Notes: generated from the sequence alone by a model not told the origin. A stretch of DNA of 64,000 nucleotides from Dyella lipolytica (GCF_030160075.1 NZ_BSNQ01000003.1:302411-366410); one strand, 5' to 3'; counted from the stretch's first letter, positions 42,601 through 51,139 are shown. Translations and numbers: made by a program.

Positions 42601-43196
42601 CGATTCAGGAACACGCCGAGCAGAGCGAGCGCAAGACCTATCTCGATGCGCAGCTGACCGACCTGACCAGCGCGATGGAGACGCTGGAAAACGCCATCAA
42701 GAAAATCGACCGCGAGACCCGCCAGCGCTTCAAGGAAACCTTCGACCGCGTCAATGCAGGTGTGCAGGAGTTGTTCCCGCGCCTGTTCGGCGGCGGTCAT
42801 GCCTATCTCGAACTTACCGGCGACGATCTGCTCAGCACCGGCGTGTCGATCATGGCGCGGCCGCCGGGCAAGCGTGTTTCAAATATCACGCTGCTGTCCG
42901 GTGGCGAAAAGGCGCTGACCGCTGTATCGCTGGTGTTTGCGATTTTCGCGCTGAATCCGGCGCCGTTCTGTCTGCTCGACGAGGTGGACGCACCGCTCGA
43001 TGAGGCCAACGTGGGACGCTTCTCCAACATGGTGCGCGAGATGAGCGAAAAGGTGCAGTTCATCTTTGTGAGCCATAACAAGGCCACCATGGAAGCGGCG
43101 AGCCAGCTCTGCGGCGTTACCATGCGCGAAGCGGGTGTCTCGCGCCTTGTGCAGGTCGATCTTGCCGAGGCAGCCAAGCTGGCCGGTGCGGCCTGA
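39687..43196 (+). CDS. smc: Chromosome partition protein Smc
   Basis: SMC is the ATPase of the bacterial condensin that organises and segregates the chromosome with ScpA and ScpB. The 1169-residue product has Walker A GPNGCGKS at 31-38, two long coiled coils (about 165-500 and 670-1010), a hinge domain (about 510-660, WETAVETVLSGFIDSVLVDG), and the C-terminal head with the signature LSGGEKALTA and Walker B FCLLDEVDAPLDEANV. scpA/scpB are not in the window. It is followed 11 bp later by zipA, a common pairing in Xanthomonadales. Confidence 0.97.
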   Translation: MRLTTIKLAGFKSFVDPTTLHLPTNMTGVVGPNGCGKSNIIDAIRWVMGESAASRLRGDSLTDVIFSGSNARKPVGQATVELIFDNADGTIQGEYGQYAEISVKRQVTRDGQSAYFLNGARCRRRDITDLFLGTGLGPRSYSIIEQGMISQIIEAHPEELRTHLEEAAGISKYKERRKETESRIKATRENLDRVRDVRDEVDKQLEHLNRQARAAERWKAYKEEQTRKEAELRALEYRALKSQHEGQGQGLSAVETEIEKHLAEQRQIEAQIESARERHTEASEHLNTVQAEVYKVGAEIARVEQQVRYNRETAERLQRAQLDAEREHSELAAHITTDRDQVETLRMALSEGEPKLEALRQMQDDTADAQRETETKLADWQQRWDTYTRTAGEASRAAEVERTKLAYLDRQSMDLAKRKEALDIEQKATDVAALDAAAEQLHGEHDTQRERVESLGGLLDQHKLSHEKVLDDERQVQGVLNEARQQLQTARGRLASLEALQHAALGQEESAASSWLSRFGLDKKRRLGEVLQVEAGWETAVETVLSGFIDSVLVDGAHDLAREFHRLDGADVALLDATEGGAATAGTLAAHVRGPAAAMSILGHVLTSDSIDEAHQRVSGLSALAPYQSVITRTGEWLGPGWARVRRAQGNQVGVLAREREIRVLTEQTESLEAQIEEAGARLDALRTSKFEAERARDDAQRELYNAHRRQSELAGQLQSHRGKVETARARAEKVAGELSALIEQIDELQAQTREARARLDESVNNMGDLEDQRRELENERRALLEAREEARMNAREAADQSHALALSMESKRSSLTSLEQALARMDSQIRQIEARRGEIAEQLAAGSDPIAELEAERQTYLDQRLLVDRQLVDARRALEDCDIEFRKLEQQRHNVEQELSGLRESVSEKRLAAQALQMRADQLAEAIAASGLELETLLSELAEHVDATQWRQQLADLAQKIVRLEPVNLAAIQEHAEQSERKTYLDAQLTDLTSAMETLENAIKKIDRETRQRFKETFDRVNAGVQELFPRLFGGGHAYLELTGDDLLSTGVSIMARPPGKRVSNITLLSGGEKALTAVSLVFAIFALNPAPFCLLDEVDAPLDEANVGRFSNMVREMSEKVQFIFVSHNKATMEAASQLCGVTMREAGVSRLVQVDLAEAAKLAGAA

Positions 43197-43207
43197 GGAG
43201 TTACATC

Positions 43208-44206
43208 ATGTTGCCAGGATCCGAGTTGGCTGTTGCATGGAATCCGTCGGTCGGCATTCCAATGCTGATTGTGGGCGTCATCGTGCTGGTGCTGGTCTGG
43301 CTGTTCGGTCAGCCGAAGAAAGAACAGGGCAAGCGCCGCATGGTTCCGGAGCCGGGCGCGGAGCGGCGCGAGCCGACGTTGGGTGAGCCGGCAGAGGAAG
43401 ACGATTCGTTCAATACTGCATCCGGCGAACGAATCGATCCCCTGTTTTCCGACGCAGCACCGCAGCAGGGCGAATTGGACGTTGGCCTGCGTAGGGAGCT
43501 GGAAAAACTGGGCGCCACACTGGCTGATGAACGTCACGCCACGATACACATGCCCAAACCCACAGGTCATGCGGCTTCCATCGTCGAAGCACTGCGTGCG
43601 CCGTCGCAGCCCGAGCCGATTGAGAAGTCGGAAAGACGCTATGCAGCGTCGGGCCCGGCCGATGTGCAAATACCAGCGGCTGCGGCTCCAACGCCTGCAC
43701 CTGCACCAGCACCGCGCATTCCGCCGCGTTCCGATTTGGGCAAGCGTCCTGTGCAAATGCCGGTGGAACGTATCGTCAGCTTGTTTGTCGTGGCGCGTGA
43801 AGGTCACCACTTCAATGGCGCGGACCTGATCGTTGCGGCCGAAAAGGCCGGGCTGGAATATGGCGATATGGGCATTTATCACCGTCTGGTCGACGGCAAG
43901 CGCGAGCTAGGGCCGATCTTCAGCGTCGCCAACATGCTCAAACCGGGAAGCTTCGACTTGAGCCACCTCGATGCACTGCGTACACCCGGCCTTAGTTTCT
44001 TTATGGCGCTTCCGGGCCCAGTGACGGCCTTGGATGCCTGGGACACCATGTTGCCGACCGCACAGCGTCTGGCCGAGCTGCTGGATGGACAGGTGCTCGA
44101 CGAGGAGCGCAATGCCCTTGGCCGCCAGCGCATCGCGCATATTCGCGACGAGTTACGCGGCTGGGACCGCGAGCATGATGGTGGCGAGATTCGTTTCGGT
44201 CACTGA
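43208..44206 (+). CDS. zipA: Cell division protein ZipA
   Basis: ZipA is an inner-membrane anchor that tethers FtsZ to the membrane and stabilises the Z ring. The 332-residue product has an N-terminal transmembrane helix (about 18-35), a charged then Pro/Ala-rich linker (about 38-185) and the C-terminal FtsZ-binding domain (about 190-325) with RIVSLFVVAREGHHFNGADL and FSVANMLKPGSFDL. GAGGAG precedes the ATG. Cotranscription with smc links chromosome organisation with division. Confidence 0.93.
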   Translation: MLPGSELAVAWNPSVGIPMLIVGVIVLVLVWLFGQPKKEQGKRRMVPEPGAERREPTLGEPAEEDDSFNTASGERIDPLFSDAAPQQGELDVGLRRELEKLGATLADERHATIHMPKPTGHAASIVEALRAPSQPEPIEKSERRYAASGPADVQIPAAAAPTPAPAPAPRIPPRSDLGKRPVQMPVERIVSLFVVAREGHHFNGADLIVAAEKAGLEYGDMGIYHRLVDGKRELGPIFSVANMLKPGSFDLSHLDALRTPGLSFFMALPGPVTALDAWDTMLPTAQRLAELLDGQVLDEERNALGRQRIAHIRDELRGWDREHDGGEIRFGH

Positions 44207-44223
44207 TGGCTCGCGTAAATACG

Positions 44224-44256
44224 CAAAAAAAGAGAGCGCCCACATGGGACGCTCTC
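44224..44256 (-). terminator. Terminator of azoR (minus strand), shared with the zipA end
   Basis: GAGAGCGCCC (44232-44241) pairs with GGGACGCTCTC (44246-44256) with one bulged base. On the minus strand the hairpin is followed by eight T residues (A tract at 44225-44231 on the plus strand). It separates convergent zipA and azoR. Confidence 0.82.
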
Positions 44257-44284
44257 ATAGTTGCTTGGTTGGGAAACCGCTCGA

Positions 44285-44866
44285 TCAGGCAGCTTTCGTT
44301 GTCAGATTGCCGATGCTGTCGTGGGCCGAAGCGACTGCGTTCGTCTTGTGTTCGGCGCTCACATTCACGCCTTCGGCGCGCACAAATTCCACATTGGCGA
44401 TACCGATGAAGCCGAATACCGCACGCAGGTAGGATTCTTGGAAATCGAATCCTGTGGCCGGGCCGCTGCTGTAAATGCCACCGCGGCTGGACGCCACGAT
44501 CACTCGCTTGCCACCGGCCAAGCCCTTGGGGCCGGACTCGCCGTAGCTGAAGGTCTTGCCGGCGACCAGCACGCGGTCGAGCCACGCCTTCAGCTGACTC
44601 GGGATCGAAAAGTTGTACATCGGTGCGCCGATCACGACGACGTCAGCGGCGAGAAACTCGTCCATGACCGCCTCGCCGAGCCGCGCGGCTTCGCTCGCGG
44701 CGTCCACCACCGGAGTCCAATGCGGGAGAGGCTGAGCGGTGAGATCGCGGTAGGTGACATCCAGCCCAGCGTGTTCCCGGGCGAGCTTGGCAACAACGGC
44801 GGCGGTCAGTTCGCGCGAGACGGAGTGCTGGCCTAGGGAGCTTGCGTCAAGATGCAGCAGTTTCAT
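44285..44866 (-). CDS. azoR: FMN-dependent NADH:quinone/azo reductase
   Basis: This is a flavodoxin-fold oxidoreductase that reduces quinones and azo compounds with NADH. The 193-residue product has the phosphate-binding [17 protein letters not shown], the FMN-contact motif [19 protein letters not shown], and [11 protein letters not shown]. It is divergent from the LysR-type regulator with a 10-bp dyad between, so it is most likely the regulator's target in quinone or electrophile stress. Confidence 0.94.
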   Translation of the reverse strand: MKLLHLDASSLGQHSVSRELTAAVVAKLAREHAGLDVTYRDLTAQPLPHWTPVVDAASEAARLGEAVMDEFLAADVVVIGAPMYNFSIPSQLKAWLDRVLVAGKTFSYGESGPKGLAGGKRVIVASSRGGIYSSGPATGFDFQESYLRAVFGFIGIANVEFVRAEGVNVSAEHKTNAVASAHDSIGNLTTKAA

Positions 44867-44929
44867 GGTGATATCTCGAATTCCAGTCGGACTGGCCGAC
44901 GACGGAATAAAGATATAATCCGAACAAAC

Positions 44930-44964
44930 GAACGATAAGATAGGCCTTTTTGAACTTATCGTTC
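44930..44964. promoter_or_regulatory. Probable LysR-type operator between azoR and lysR
   Basis: GAACGATAAG (44930-44939) and CTTATCGTTC (44955-44964) form a perfect 10-bp inverted repeat with a 15-bp spacer in the 114-bp divergent intergenic region, ending 16 bp before the LysR gene. A TATAAT-like ATATAATC at 44913-44920 lies beside it on the azoR side. Size and position fit a LysR-type recognition site. Confidence 0.6.
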
Positions 44965-44980
44965 CAAATGGGAAACAACG

Positions 44981-45970
44981 ATGACGGCTTTACCGGGTGC
45001 CATGCAGGATCTGAACGATCTGTATTTCTTTGCCGCGGTGGTGGAGCACGGCGGCTTTTCGGCGGCGGGACGCGCCCTGGGCGTGCCCAAGTCGCGGCTA
45101 AGTAAACGCATCGCCCAGCTTGAGGACCGCCTTGGCGTGCGCCTGTTGCAGCGGACGACCCGGCGCTTCGTAGTCACCGAGGTCGGGGAGCGTTTCTACG
45201 GCCATTGCCGCGCCGTACTGGAAGAGGCGAGGGCGGCCCAGGATGCCGTGGAAGAGTTGCGCGCCGAACCGCGCGGCGTCGTACGGCTCAGCTGCCCCGT
45301 TTCGATCGCTCAGACGGTGCTGGCGTACATCCTGCCGGAATTCATGGCGCTGTATCCGAAGGTGCAGGTGAGGGTGCTCTCGAGCAACCGCCGTGTCGAC
45401 TTGATCAGCGAGGGATATGACCTAGCCATCCGCGTGCGCAGCAAATTGGACACCGACGCCAACATGATCGTACGCAGCTTCAGCCAGTCGCGCATCCTGC
45501 CGGTGGCCAGCCCGTCTTTACTGAAGGTGCATGGCTATCCCAAACACCCTGCCGATTTGGCCCATCTACCTGCGTTGTCCATGCAGGAGCATGAAGGTGC
45601 ACAGATCTGGGAGTTGATCGACGCTCAAGGCGAGCGGGTCAGCGTGGAAGTACAGGCTCGCATGATTACAGGTGATTTCGCCCTGCTGTTGGAGGCGGCG
45701 CGGAAGGGTCTTGGCGTTACGCTGCTGCCGGAATTTGTTTGTGCGCCCGCCATTACCCTTGGCGAACTTGAAGTCGTGCTGCCGGAGTGGAGCGCTCCAC
45801 AGGGCATGATGCATTTCGTCTACCCGAGTCGGCGCGGCATGTTGCCGGGCGTGCGCGCCCTGGTGGACTTTCTCGCCGAACGATTGCCGGAGGCGACGCG
45901 CCTGAGTCATGAGAAGTGCATGACGCGCCCACTCAATGAGCTAGAAACGCCCAAGCAGCCTTCGCTTTAA
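44981..45970 (+). CDS. LysR-family transcriptional regulator
   Basis: This is a 329-residue activator/repressor. The N-terminal winged helix-turn-helix (about 8-70, [31 protein letters not shown]) is followed by the substrate-binding domain (about 95-300) with [18 protein letters not shown]. It resembles the AzoR/QuiR group that controls divergent reductases. An alternative start is ATG 45002, giving [10 protein letters not shown]. The C-terminal extension past 300 is poorly conserved in type. It probably controls azoR and itself through the dyad at 44930-44964. Confidence 0.93.
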   Translation: MTALPGAMQDLNDLYFFAAVVEHGGFSAAGRALGVPKSRLSKRIAQLEDRLGVRLLQRTTRRFVVTEVGERFYGHCRAVLEEARAAQDAVEELRAEPRGVVRLSCPVSIAQTVLAYILPEFMALYPKVQVRVLSSNRRVDLISEGYDLAIRVRSKLDTDANMIVRSFSQSRILPVASPSLLKVHGYPKHPADLAHLPALSMQEHEGAQIWELIDAQGERVSVEVQARMITGDFALLLEAARKGLGVTLLPEFVCAPAITLGELEVVLPEWSAPQGMMHFVYPSRRGMLPGVRALVDFLAERLPEATRLSHEKCMTRPLNELETPKQPSL

Positions 45971-46011
45971 GCCATGCTAGTCTTTGCGTTTGGACATCCA
46001 TACTGCCGCCC

Positions 46012-47157
46012 ATGACTATCGAAACCAAGCTTCCGAAAGTAGGCACCACCATCTTCAGCGTGATGAGCCATCTGGCCGTGCAGCACAAGGCGGTCAATCT
46101 TGGCCAGGGTTTTCCTGATTTCGAACCGCCGCAGGCGCTGCGCGATGCGCTAAGCAGCGCCATGGCGAATGGGCTCAACCAGTACGCGCCGGGCATCGGT
46201 ACCGCGGCCTTGCGCGAACAGATCGCTCTGAAAACAGAGCGTCTGTATGGACATAAGGTTAGTCCGGATAGCGATGTCACGATAACCTCTGGCGCCACCG
46301 AGGCGCTCTTCGCCGCTATCGCCGCGGTAGTGCGTGCTGGCGATGAAGTCATTGTGTTCGATCCTGCCTACGATTCCTACGAGCCTGCGATCGATTTGCA
46401 GGGCGCGCGTGCAGTGCATATTCCGCTGACCGTGCCGAGTTTTTCGATCGATTGGCAGCGCGTGCGCGATGCGATCACGTCCAGAACGCGCATGATCCTC
46501 ATCAACAGCCCGCATAACCCATCAGGTGCGGTGTTGTCGTCGGCGGATCTGGAAGAGCTTGCGACGATCGTGCGCGATACGCCGATCGTGGTGCTTTCCG
46601 ATGAGGTTTACGAGCACATCGTGTACGACGGCGCCGCGCATGAGAGCGTGCTGCGCCATCCTGAACTCGCGGCGCGCAGCATCGTCGTCTCCAGCTTTGG
46701 CAAGACCTATCACTGCACGGGCTGGAAGGTGGGTTACGCCGTGGCGCCTGCCAAACTGTCGGCCGAGTTTCGCAAGGTGCATCAATATCTGACTTTCTGC
46801 ACCTTCCATCCGGCGCAGGCGGCGTTCGCGCAATTCCTGGCGAGCAACCCGGAACATTATCTCGAGCTTCCTGCGTTCTATCAGGAAAAACGCGACCGTT
46901 TTCGTAAGCTGCTTACGCCTTCGCGCCTGAAGTTGTTGGACGTACCAGGTGGCTATTTTCAGTTGGTCGATTATTCGGCGATCCGCGATGAAGATGATCT
47001 CGCCTTCTGCGAATGGCTGGTGAAAGAGGGTGGTGTAGCAGCCATTCCGCTGACGCCGTTCTATGAAAAAGCACCGGGTACGCGTCTCGCACGACTATGT
47101 TTCGCCAAGAGCGATGCCACCATGGACGCGGCGGCGGAGCGGTTATGCAAACTCTGA
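46012..47157 (+). CDS. PLP-dependent methionine/kynurenine-type aminotransferase (YbdL-like)
   Basis: This fold-type I aminotransferase of 381 residues has the pyridoxal-phosphate Lys231 in SSFGKTYHCTGWK, the SPHNPSG motif, LSDEVYEHIVY, and a C-terminal Arg in GTRLARLCFAK. It is closest in my recognition to YbdL, which transaminates 4-methylthio-2-oxobutyrate to methionine with glutamine-type donors. It overlaps the next gene by 13 bp. With the omega-amidase it can form the last step of methionine salvage (MtnE/MtnU), matching mtnA elsewhere in the window. Confidence 0.9.
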   Translation: MTIETKLPKVGTTIFSVMSHLAVQHKAVNLGQGFPDFEPPQALRDALSSAMANGLNQYAPGIGTAALREQIALKTERLYGHKVSPDSDVTITSGATEALFAAIAAVVRAGDEVIVFDPAYDSYEPAIDLQGARAVHIPLTVPSFSIDWQRVRDAITSRTRMILINSPHNPSGAVLSSADLEELATIVRDTPIVVLSDEVYEHIVYDGAAHESVLRHPELAARSIVVSSFGKTYHCTGWKVGYAVAPAKLSAEFRKVHQYLTFCTFHPAQAAFAQFLASNPEHYLELPAFYQEKRDRFRKLLTPSRLKLLDVPGGYFQLVDYSAIRDEDDLAFCEWLVKEGGVAAIPLTPFYEKAPGTRLARLCFAKSDATMDAAAERLCKL

Positions 47158-47948
47158 ATGTTTCGCTCGTGCAAGGGGCGACGCGCTGGCATGATGCGCC
47201 GGCCAATCGCGACTATTACGGATCGCTGGTGCGGCGCGTGGCAGGGCAAAGCGACCTCATTGTGTTACCGGAGACTTTTCTTTCCGGCTTCAGCAATGAC
47301 ACGCGCGCTAGTGCAGAAGCCATGGATGGCGAAGGCATTGCCTGGATGCGTGCACTGGCTCGCGAGGTCAACGCCGTGGTGACTGGCAGCCTCGCGATTC
47401 GCGAAAACGATCAGGTTTACAACCGGCTCATCTGGGCTCGCCCGGATGGCAGCTTTGCGCAGTACGACAAACGTCATCTGTTCCGCATGGCAGGCGAACA
47501 CACGCGCTACGGCGGTGGTTCGGAACGGTTGATCGTTGAGTTGAACGGTTGGCGCATTCTTCCGCAGGTTTGTTACGACTTGCGCTTTCCCGTATGGCTG
47601 CGCAATCGCCGCCTGGCCTCGGCGGCGGGTGGCATGGATTACGACCTGTCGATTTTTGTCGCCAATTGGCCTGCGCCGCGCCGACAGCCTTGGCGCACGC
47701 TGCTACGTGCCCGCGCCATCGAAAATCTCGCTTATGTGATCGGTCTGAATCGAGTCGGTACCGACGGCAACGAGCTACCGTATGCCGGCGACAGCGCGGT
47801 GATCGATCCTGTCGGCGAGCCGCTGGTCGAATTGGGTACGCAGGAACAAGTCGTGACGGTGTCGCTCGATCCAGCACCCCTGCTAGCGCACCGCGAGCGC
47901 TTTCCAGCGTGGATGGACGCCGACGATTTCACGCTCGCTCCGATGTGA
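47145..47948 (+). CDS. Omega-amidase (YafV-like, nitrilase superfamily)
   Basis: This carbon-nitrogen hydrolase of 267 residues has the catalytic triad Glu43 in LPETFLSGFS, Lys109 in YDKRHLF and Cys143 in QVCYDLRFP. It matches YafV/NIT2-type omega-amidases that hydrolyse 2-oxoglutaramate or 2-oxosuccinamate, the by-products of glutamine/asparagine transaminases. ATG 47145 is inside the end of the aminotransferase gene, so the two are translationally coupled, and their functions fit: the amidase pulls the transamination forward. Confidence 0.93.
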   Translation: MQTLNVSLVQGATRWHDAPANRDYYGSLVRRVAGQSDLIVLPETFLSGFSNDTRASAEAMDGEGIAWMRALAREVNAVVTGSLAIRENDQVYNRLIWARPDGSFAQYDKRHLFRMAGEHTRYGGGSERLIVELNGWRILPQVCYDLRFPVWLRNRRLASAAGGMDYDLSIFVANWPAPRRQPWRTLLRARAIENLAYVIGLNRVGTDGNELPYAGDSAVIDPVGEPLVELGTQEQVVTVSLDPAPLLAHRERFPAWMDADDFTLAPM

Positions 47949-48020
47949 TTCGATGTGCTGCGTGAGGTCCGAAACGGTCCGATCATGAACCGAATGTTTC
48001 AGGAAACTTCACAAAGAGTA

Positions 48021-48049
48021 TTGACGGCTGCGGCCAGTACCTGAATAAT
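48021..48049 (+). promoter_or_regulatory. Promoter of the tRNA cluster
   Basis: TTGACG (48021-48026) and AATAAT (48044-48049) are 17 bp apart and 64 bp before the first tRNA. It is the best vegetative match in the gap 47949-48112, which contains nothing else I can assign. Confidence 0.6.
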
Positions 48050-48112
48050 TCCGCTTCTTGCTTCGGCGCCTTCCGGTTTCGGGTTCAGGCGGCAGCAATC
48101 AGGTTTAACCGC

Positions 48113-48189
48113 GCGCCCGTAGCTCAGTTGGATAGAGTACCAGGCTACGAACTTGGTGGTCGGGAGTTCGAATCTCTCCGGGCGCGCCA
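48113..48189 (+). tRNA. tRNA-Arg (ACG)
   Basis: 77 nt with encoded CCA. Acceptor GCGCCCG pairs with CGGGCGC; anticodon ACG at 48147-48149 in loop CTACGAA. It reads CGN arginine codons after A-to-I editing. First of five tandem tRNA genes. Confidence 0.96.
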
Positions 48190-48290
48190 TTATTTCAAAG
48201 CACGATGTAATTCCAGTCGTGAGTGTGTCGCAAGCAGAACATCGCCTGCGAAACCGGATGAAGTTTGGAATCCGGCGTGTTCGATACGGA

Positions 48291-48319
48291 TTGACGGGGC
48301 AGAGTGTCGCCCGTAGCAT
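48291..48319 (+). promoter_or_regulatory. Candidate second promoter inside the tRNA cluster
   Basis: TTGACG (48291-48296) and TAGCAT (48314-48319) are 17 bp apart, between tRNA-Arg and tRNA-Pro in a 171-bp spacer that is unusually long for the cluster. Confidence 0.4.
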
Positions 48320-48360
48320 TTCAAGGCTTCGGCACGCGAAAGCTGACCGGGTTTCGAAAT

Positions 48361-48437
48361 CGGGGTATAGCTCAGCCTGGTAGAGCGCCAGCTTTGGGAG
48401 CTGGATGTCGTGGGTTCGAATCCCTCTGCCCCGACCA
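48361..48437 (+). tRNA. tRNA-Pro (TGG)
   Basis: 77 nt with encoded CCA. Acceptor CGGGGTA pairs with TGCCCCG; anticodon TGG at 48395-48397 in loop TTTGGGA, stem CCAGC/GCTGG. Confidence 0.96.
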
Positions 48438-48459
48438 TCAGGTGTTCTGCTTCAGTCAA

Positions 48460-48536
48460 GCGCCTGTAGCTCAACCGGATAGAGCATCGGCCTTCTAAGC
48501 CGACGGTTGCAGGTTCGATTCCTGTCGGGCGCGCCA
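48460..48536 (+). tRNA. tRNA-Arg (TCT)
   Basis: 77 nt with encoded CCA. Acceptor GCGCCTG pairs with CGGGCGC (one G-U pair); anticodon TCT at 48494-48496, stem TCGGC/GCCGA. It reads AGA/AGG, rare codons in this high-G+C genome. Confidence 0.96.
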
Positions 48537-48553
48537 GATTCGTAAGGTTTACG

Positions 48554-48630
48554 GTGGGCGTAGCTCAGCTGGTTAGAGTACCGGATTGTGATTCCGGTTG
48601 TCGTGGGTTCGAGTCCCATCGTCCACCCCA
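48554..48630 (+). tRNA. tRNA-His (GTG)
   Basis: 77 nt with encoded CCA. Acceptor GTGGGCG pairs with CGTCCAC; anticodon GTG at 48588-48590, stem CCGGA/TCCGG. The extra G at 48553 (position -1) can pair with the discriminator C, the histidine identity element. Confidence 0.96.
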
Positions 48631-48646
48631 ATTCAAAGCAGTTTCT

Positions 48647-48722
<76 letters not shown>

Positions 48723-48729
48723 GCTACCG

Positions 48730-48758
48730 AAGGACCCGCAGCTATGCGGGTCCTTTTT
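48730..48758 (+). terminator. Terminator of the tRNA cluster
   Basis: AAGGACCCGCA (48730-48740) pairs perfectly with TGCGGGTCCTT (48745-48755) around GCTA, followed by T's. It lies 7 bp after tRNA-Lys. Confidence 0.88.
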
Positions 48759-48800
48759 CTTTGCGGCCAAGGCTGGCTGCTCCCGGGGCGGTTTTGACGC

Positions 48801-48830
48801 TTGTGCTGGTCCGTTGCACAACCGTAAAAT
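48801..48830 (+). promoter_or_regulatory. Candidate promoter of tRNA-Leu and tig
   Basis: TTGTGC (48801-48806) and TAAAAT (48825-48830) are 18 bp apart. It would start transcription about 110 bp before tRNA-Leu and could continue into tig, which begins 82 bp after that tRNA with no terminator between. Confidence 0.4.
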
Positions 48831-48949
48831 GACCCGCTTTGGTACAAGGTAATCATCGACTTAGGGTCGCGGCTAGGCAGCTTCTCGACGATGTCGGCAT
48901 AACCGGCGAAAATCGTTGTAAATCTGTCGCTTGCAATCCGGCGAACGAT

Positions 48950-49035
48950 GCGAAAGTGGCGGAACTGGTAGACGCACCAGATTTAGGTTCTGGCGGGTAA
49001 CCCCCGTGCGGGTTCGAGTCCCGCCTTTCGCACCA
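48950..49035 (+). tRNA. tRNA-Leu (TAG)
   Basis: 86 nt with encoded CCA and the long variable arm of leucine tRNAs (GGCGGGTAACCCCCGTG region). Acceptor GCGAAAG pairs with CTTTCGC; anticodon TAG at 48984-48986 in loop TTTAGGT. Confidence 0.96.
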
Positions 49036-49117
49036 CTGACCTTGAGTTTGACTTTGCAGGCGGCCGGGGCCGCCGCGGCGCCGTCACGGGCCATTACAGG
49101 TAATTCCAGGAGACGTC

Positions 49118-50410
49118 ATGCAGTTTTCCGTTGAAAACGTCGGCAAGCTCGAGCGCAAGCTCACGGTCAAGTTCCCGGCTGAGCGGTTTGAGACGCAGGT
49201 GAGCGCGCGTATCGCCGAAATGAGCCGCACCGTGCGCCTCAAGGGCTTCCGTCCAGGCAAGGTGCCGGCGACGGTGATCCAGCAGCGCTTTGGTGCGCAG
49301 GTGCGTGGCGAAGTGCTTTCGGATCTGATCGGCAGCACGCTGCGCGAAGCGTTCGACAAGGAAAACCTGCGCCCGGTGGCGAATCCCGCTATCGATACCA
49401 CCGGCAAGCCGGAAAATGGCGAAATCGCCTATACGGCCACGTTCGAAGTGATGCCGGAATTCCCGGAGATCGACGTTGCCGCGCTGGAAATCGCTCGTCC
49501 GGTGGCCGAAGTCACCGACGCCGACATCGAGAAGATGATCGAGACGCTGCGCCAGCAGCGCCGCAGCTTCGACGAAGTGGAACGCGCATCGGCGGAAGGC
49601 GATTTCGCGATGTTCGAATATGCCGCTGCCACTGGCGACTACCGCTTCCCGGCCGAAGGCCTGGAGCGCGCCGGTAGCGTGATCGGTTCGGGGACCTTGT
49701 TTAAGGCGCTCGATGCCGCGCTGACCGGCCGCAAAGCTGGCGAAGAATTCGAAGCCGATATTGAGTTTCCGGCTGATTTCCGTAACGAACAGCTTGCCGG
49801 CAAGACCGCCAAGGTCAGCTTCAACATCATCAAAGTGCAAGAGCCCAAGCTGCCGGAAGTGGATGGCGAATTCGTCAAATTGTTCGGGATCAATGACGGC
49901 AATCTCGACAACTTCCGCAAGGAAGTTCGTGCCAACCTCGAGCGTGAGCTGAAGGCTGCGCTGATGGGTCGCCTGAAGTCTCAGGTCGCCGAGAAGCTGG
50001 CGCAGACGCATAGCGAACTCGAAGTGCCGAACCTGATGGTGCAGGCCGAAGCCCGCAATCTCGCTGCCGGCAGCGTGCCGCGCGGTCAGCAACCGCCTCC
50101 GCAGCTGGTTGACGCCGCCACGCCGGCTGCGCGCATGCGCGTGATCGCCGGTCTGCTGATGGGCGAAATCGCCCGCAAGCAGGAACTCAAGCTGGATCGC
50201 ACGCGTCTGGCCGAGCAGCTCGCCGCGATCGCCTCGACCTACGAGGAGCCGGAGAAGGTCATTGAACTGTACAACGGCGATCCCCAATTGATGTCTGGGC
50301 TGCAGAACCGTGTGATGGAAGATCAGGTAGCGGAGTGGGTGGCCGAGCACGGCAAGACCACCGTCCAAAATCTGAGCTTCGACGAAGTGATGCGCCCCGT
50401 GGGTGCCTGA
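49118..50410 (+). CDS. tig: Trigger factor
   Basis: This ribosome-bound peptidyl-prolyl isomerase/chaperone meets nascent chains at the exit tunnel. The 430-residue product has the N-terminal ribosome-binding domain with the signature GFRPGKVP (about 44-51), the FKBP-like PPIase domain (about 155-240) and the helical C-terminal arms. AGGAG precedes the ATG by 8 bp. It leads the tig-clpP-clpX-lon-hupB-ppiD block, a strongly conserved gammaproteobacterial order. Confidence 0.97.
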   Translation: MQFSVENVGKLERKLTVKFPAERFETQVSARIAEMSRTVRLKGFRPGKVPATVIQQRFGAQVRGEVLSDLIGSTLREAFDKENLRPVANPAIDTTGKPENGEIAYTATFEVMPEFPEIDVAALEIARPVAEVTDADIEKMIETLRQQRRSFDEVERASAEGDFAMFEYAAATGDYRFPAEGLERAGSVIGSGTLFKALDAALTGRKAGEEFEADIEFPADFRNEQLAGKTAKVSFNIIKVQEPKLPEVDGEFVKLFGINDGNLDNFRKEVRANLERELKAALMGRLKSQVAEKLAQTHSELEVPNLMVQAEARNLAAGSVPRGQQPPPQLVDAATPAARMRVIAGLLMGEIARKQELKLDRTRLAEQLAAIASTYEEPEKVIELYNGDPQLMSGLQNRVMEDQVAEWVAEHGKTTVQNLSFDEVMRPVGA

Positions 50411-50487
50411 GACGATTCGGTCAGGCCCGCGTATAGTCTGACCTGATCCCACGAATCGTCGTTCAGTCCCCACACGCGGAGAGTCAC

Positions 50488-51117
50488 ATGGCCATGGACC
50501 AGATCCAGAACCTCAACCTGGTACCGATCGTCGTCGAGCAGACCGCTCGCGGCGAACGCTCGTATGACATCTACTCGCGTCTGTTGAAGGAGCGAGTGAT
50601 CTTTCTGGTCGGCGAAGTGAACGATCAGGTCGCCAACCTGCTGGTGGCGCAGATGTTGTTCCTGGAGTCGGAGAACCCCGACAAGGACATCCATCTGTAC
50701 ATCAACAGCCCAGGCGGTGCGGTCACCGCCGGCCTGGCGATCTACGACACCATGCAGTTCGTCAAGCCCGACATCAGCACCATGTGCATCGGCCAAGCCT
50801 GCAGCGCAGCGTCGCTGCTGCTGATGGCGGGTGCCAAGGGCAAGCGCTACTCGCTACCCAACTCGCGGGTGATGATCCACCAGCCGTCGGGTGGCGCCCG
50901 TGGCCAGGCGACCGATATCGAAATCCAGGCCCAGGAAATCCTGTACCTGCGCCGCCGCCTGAACGATATCTACGTTCAGCATACCGGCCAGCCTTTGGAC
51001 AAGATCGAGCGCGATATGGAGCGTGACCGCTTCATGAGCGCCGAGGCGGCCAAGGAATACGGCCTGATCGACGCCGTTCTCGACCGCCGTAGCGTCGAAA
51101 CGGTCAAGTCGGCCTGA
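50488..51117 (+). CDS. clpP: ATP-dependent Clp protease proteolytic subunit
   Basis: ClpP is the serine peptidase that degrades proteins unfolded by ClpX or ClpA. The 209-residue product has the triad Ser106 in QACSAAS, His131 in MIHQPSGG and Asp180 in MERDRFMS, in the same spacing as Escherichia coli ClpP. The N-terminal [13 protein letters not shown] probably carries a short propeptide. The spacer to clpX has a GGGTCCCG/CGGGACCC hairpin at 51140-51171. Confidence 0.97.
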   Translation: MAMDQIQNLNLVPIVVEQTARGERSYDIYSRLLKERVIFLVGEVNDQVANLLVAQMLFLESENPDKDIHLYINSPGGAVTAGLAIYDTMQFVKPDISTMCIGQACSAASLLLMAGAKGKRYSLPNSRVMIHQPSGGARGQATDIEIQAQEILYLRRRLNDIYVQHTGQPLDKIERDMERDRFMSAEAAKEYGLIDAVLDRRSVETVKSA

Positions 51118-51139
51118 TTCCATACCCCTAGCTACGACG

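Noticed and set aside
48190..48474. Minus-strand open frame across the tRNA cluster (peptide EGFEPTTSSSQSW)
   Set aside because: Antisense translation of tRNA-Pro; not a gene.
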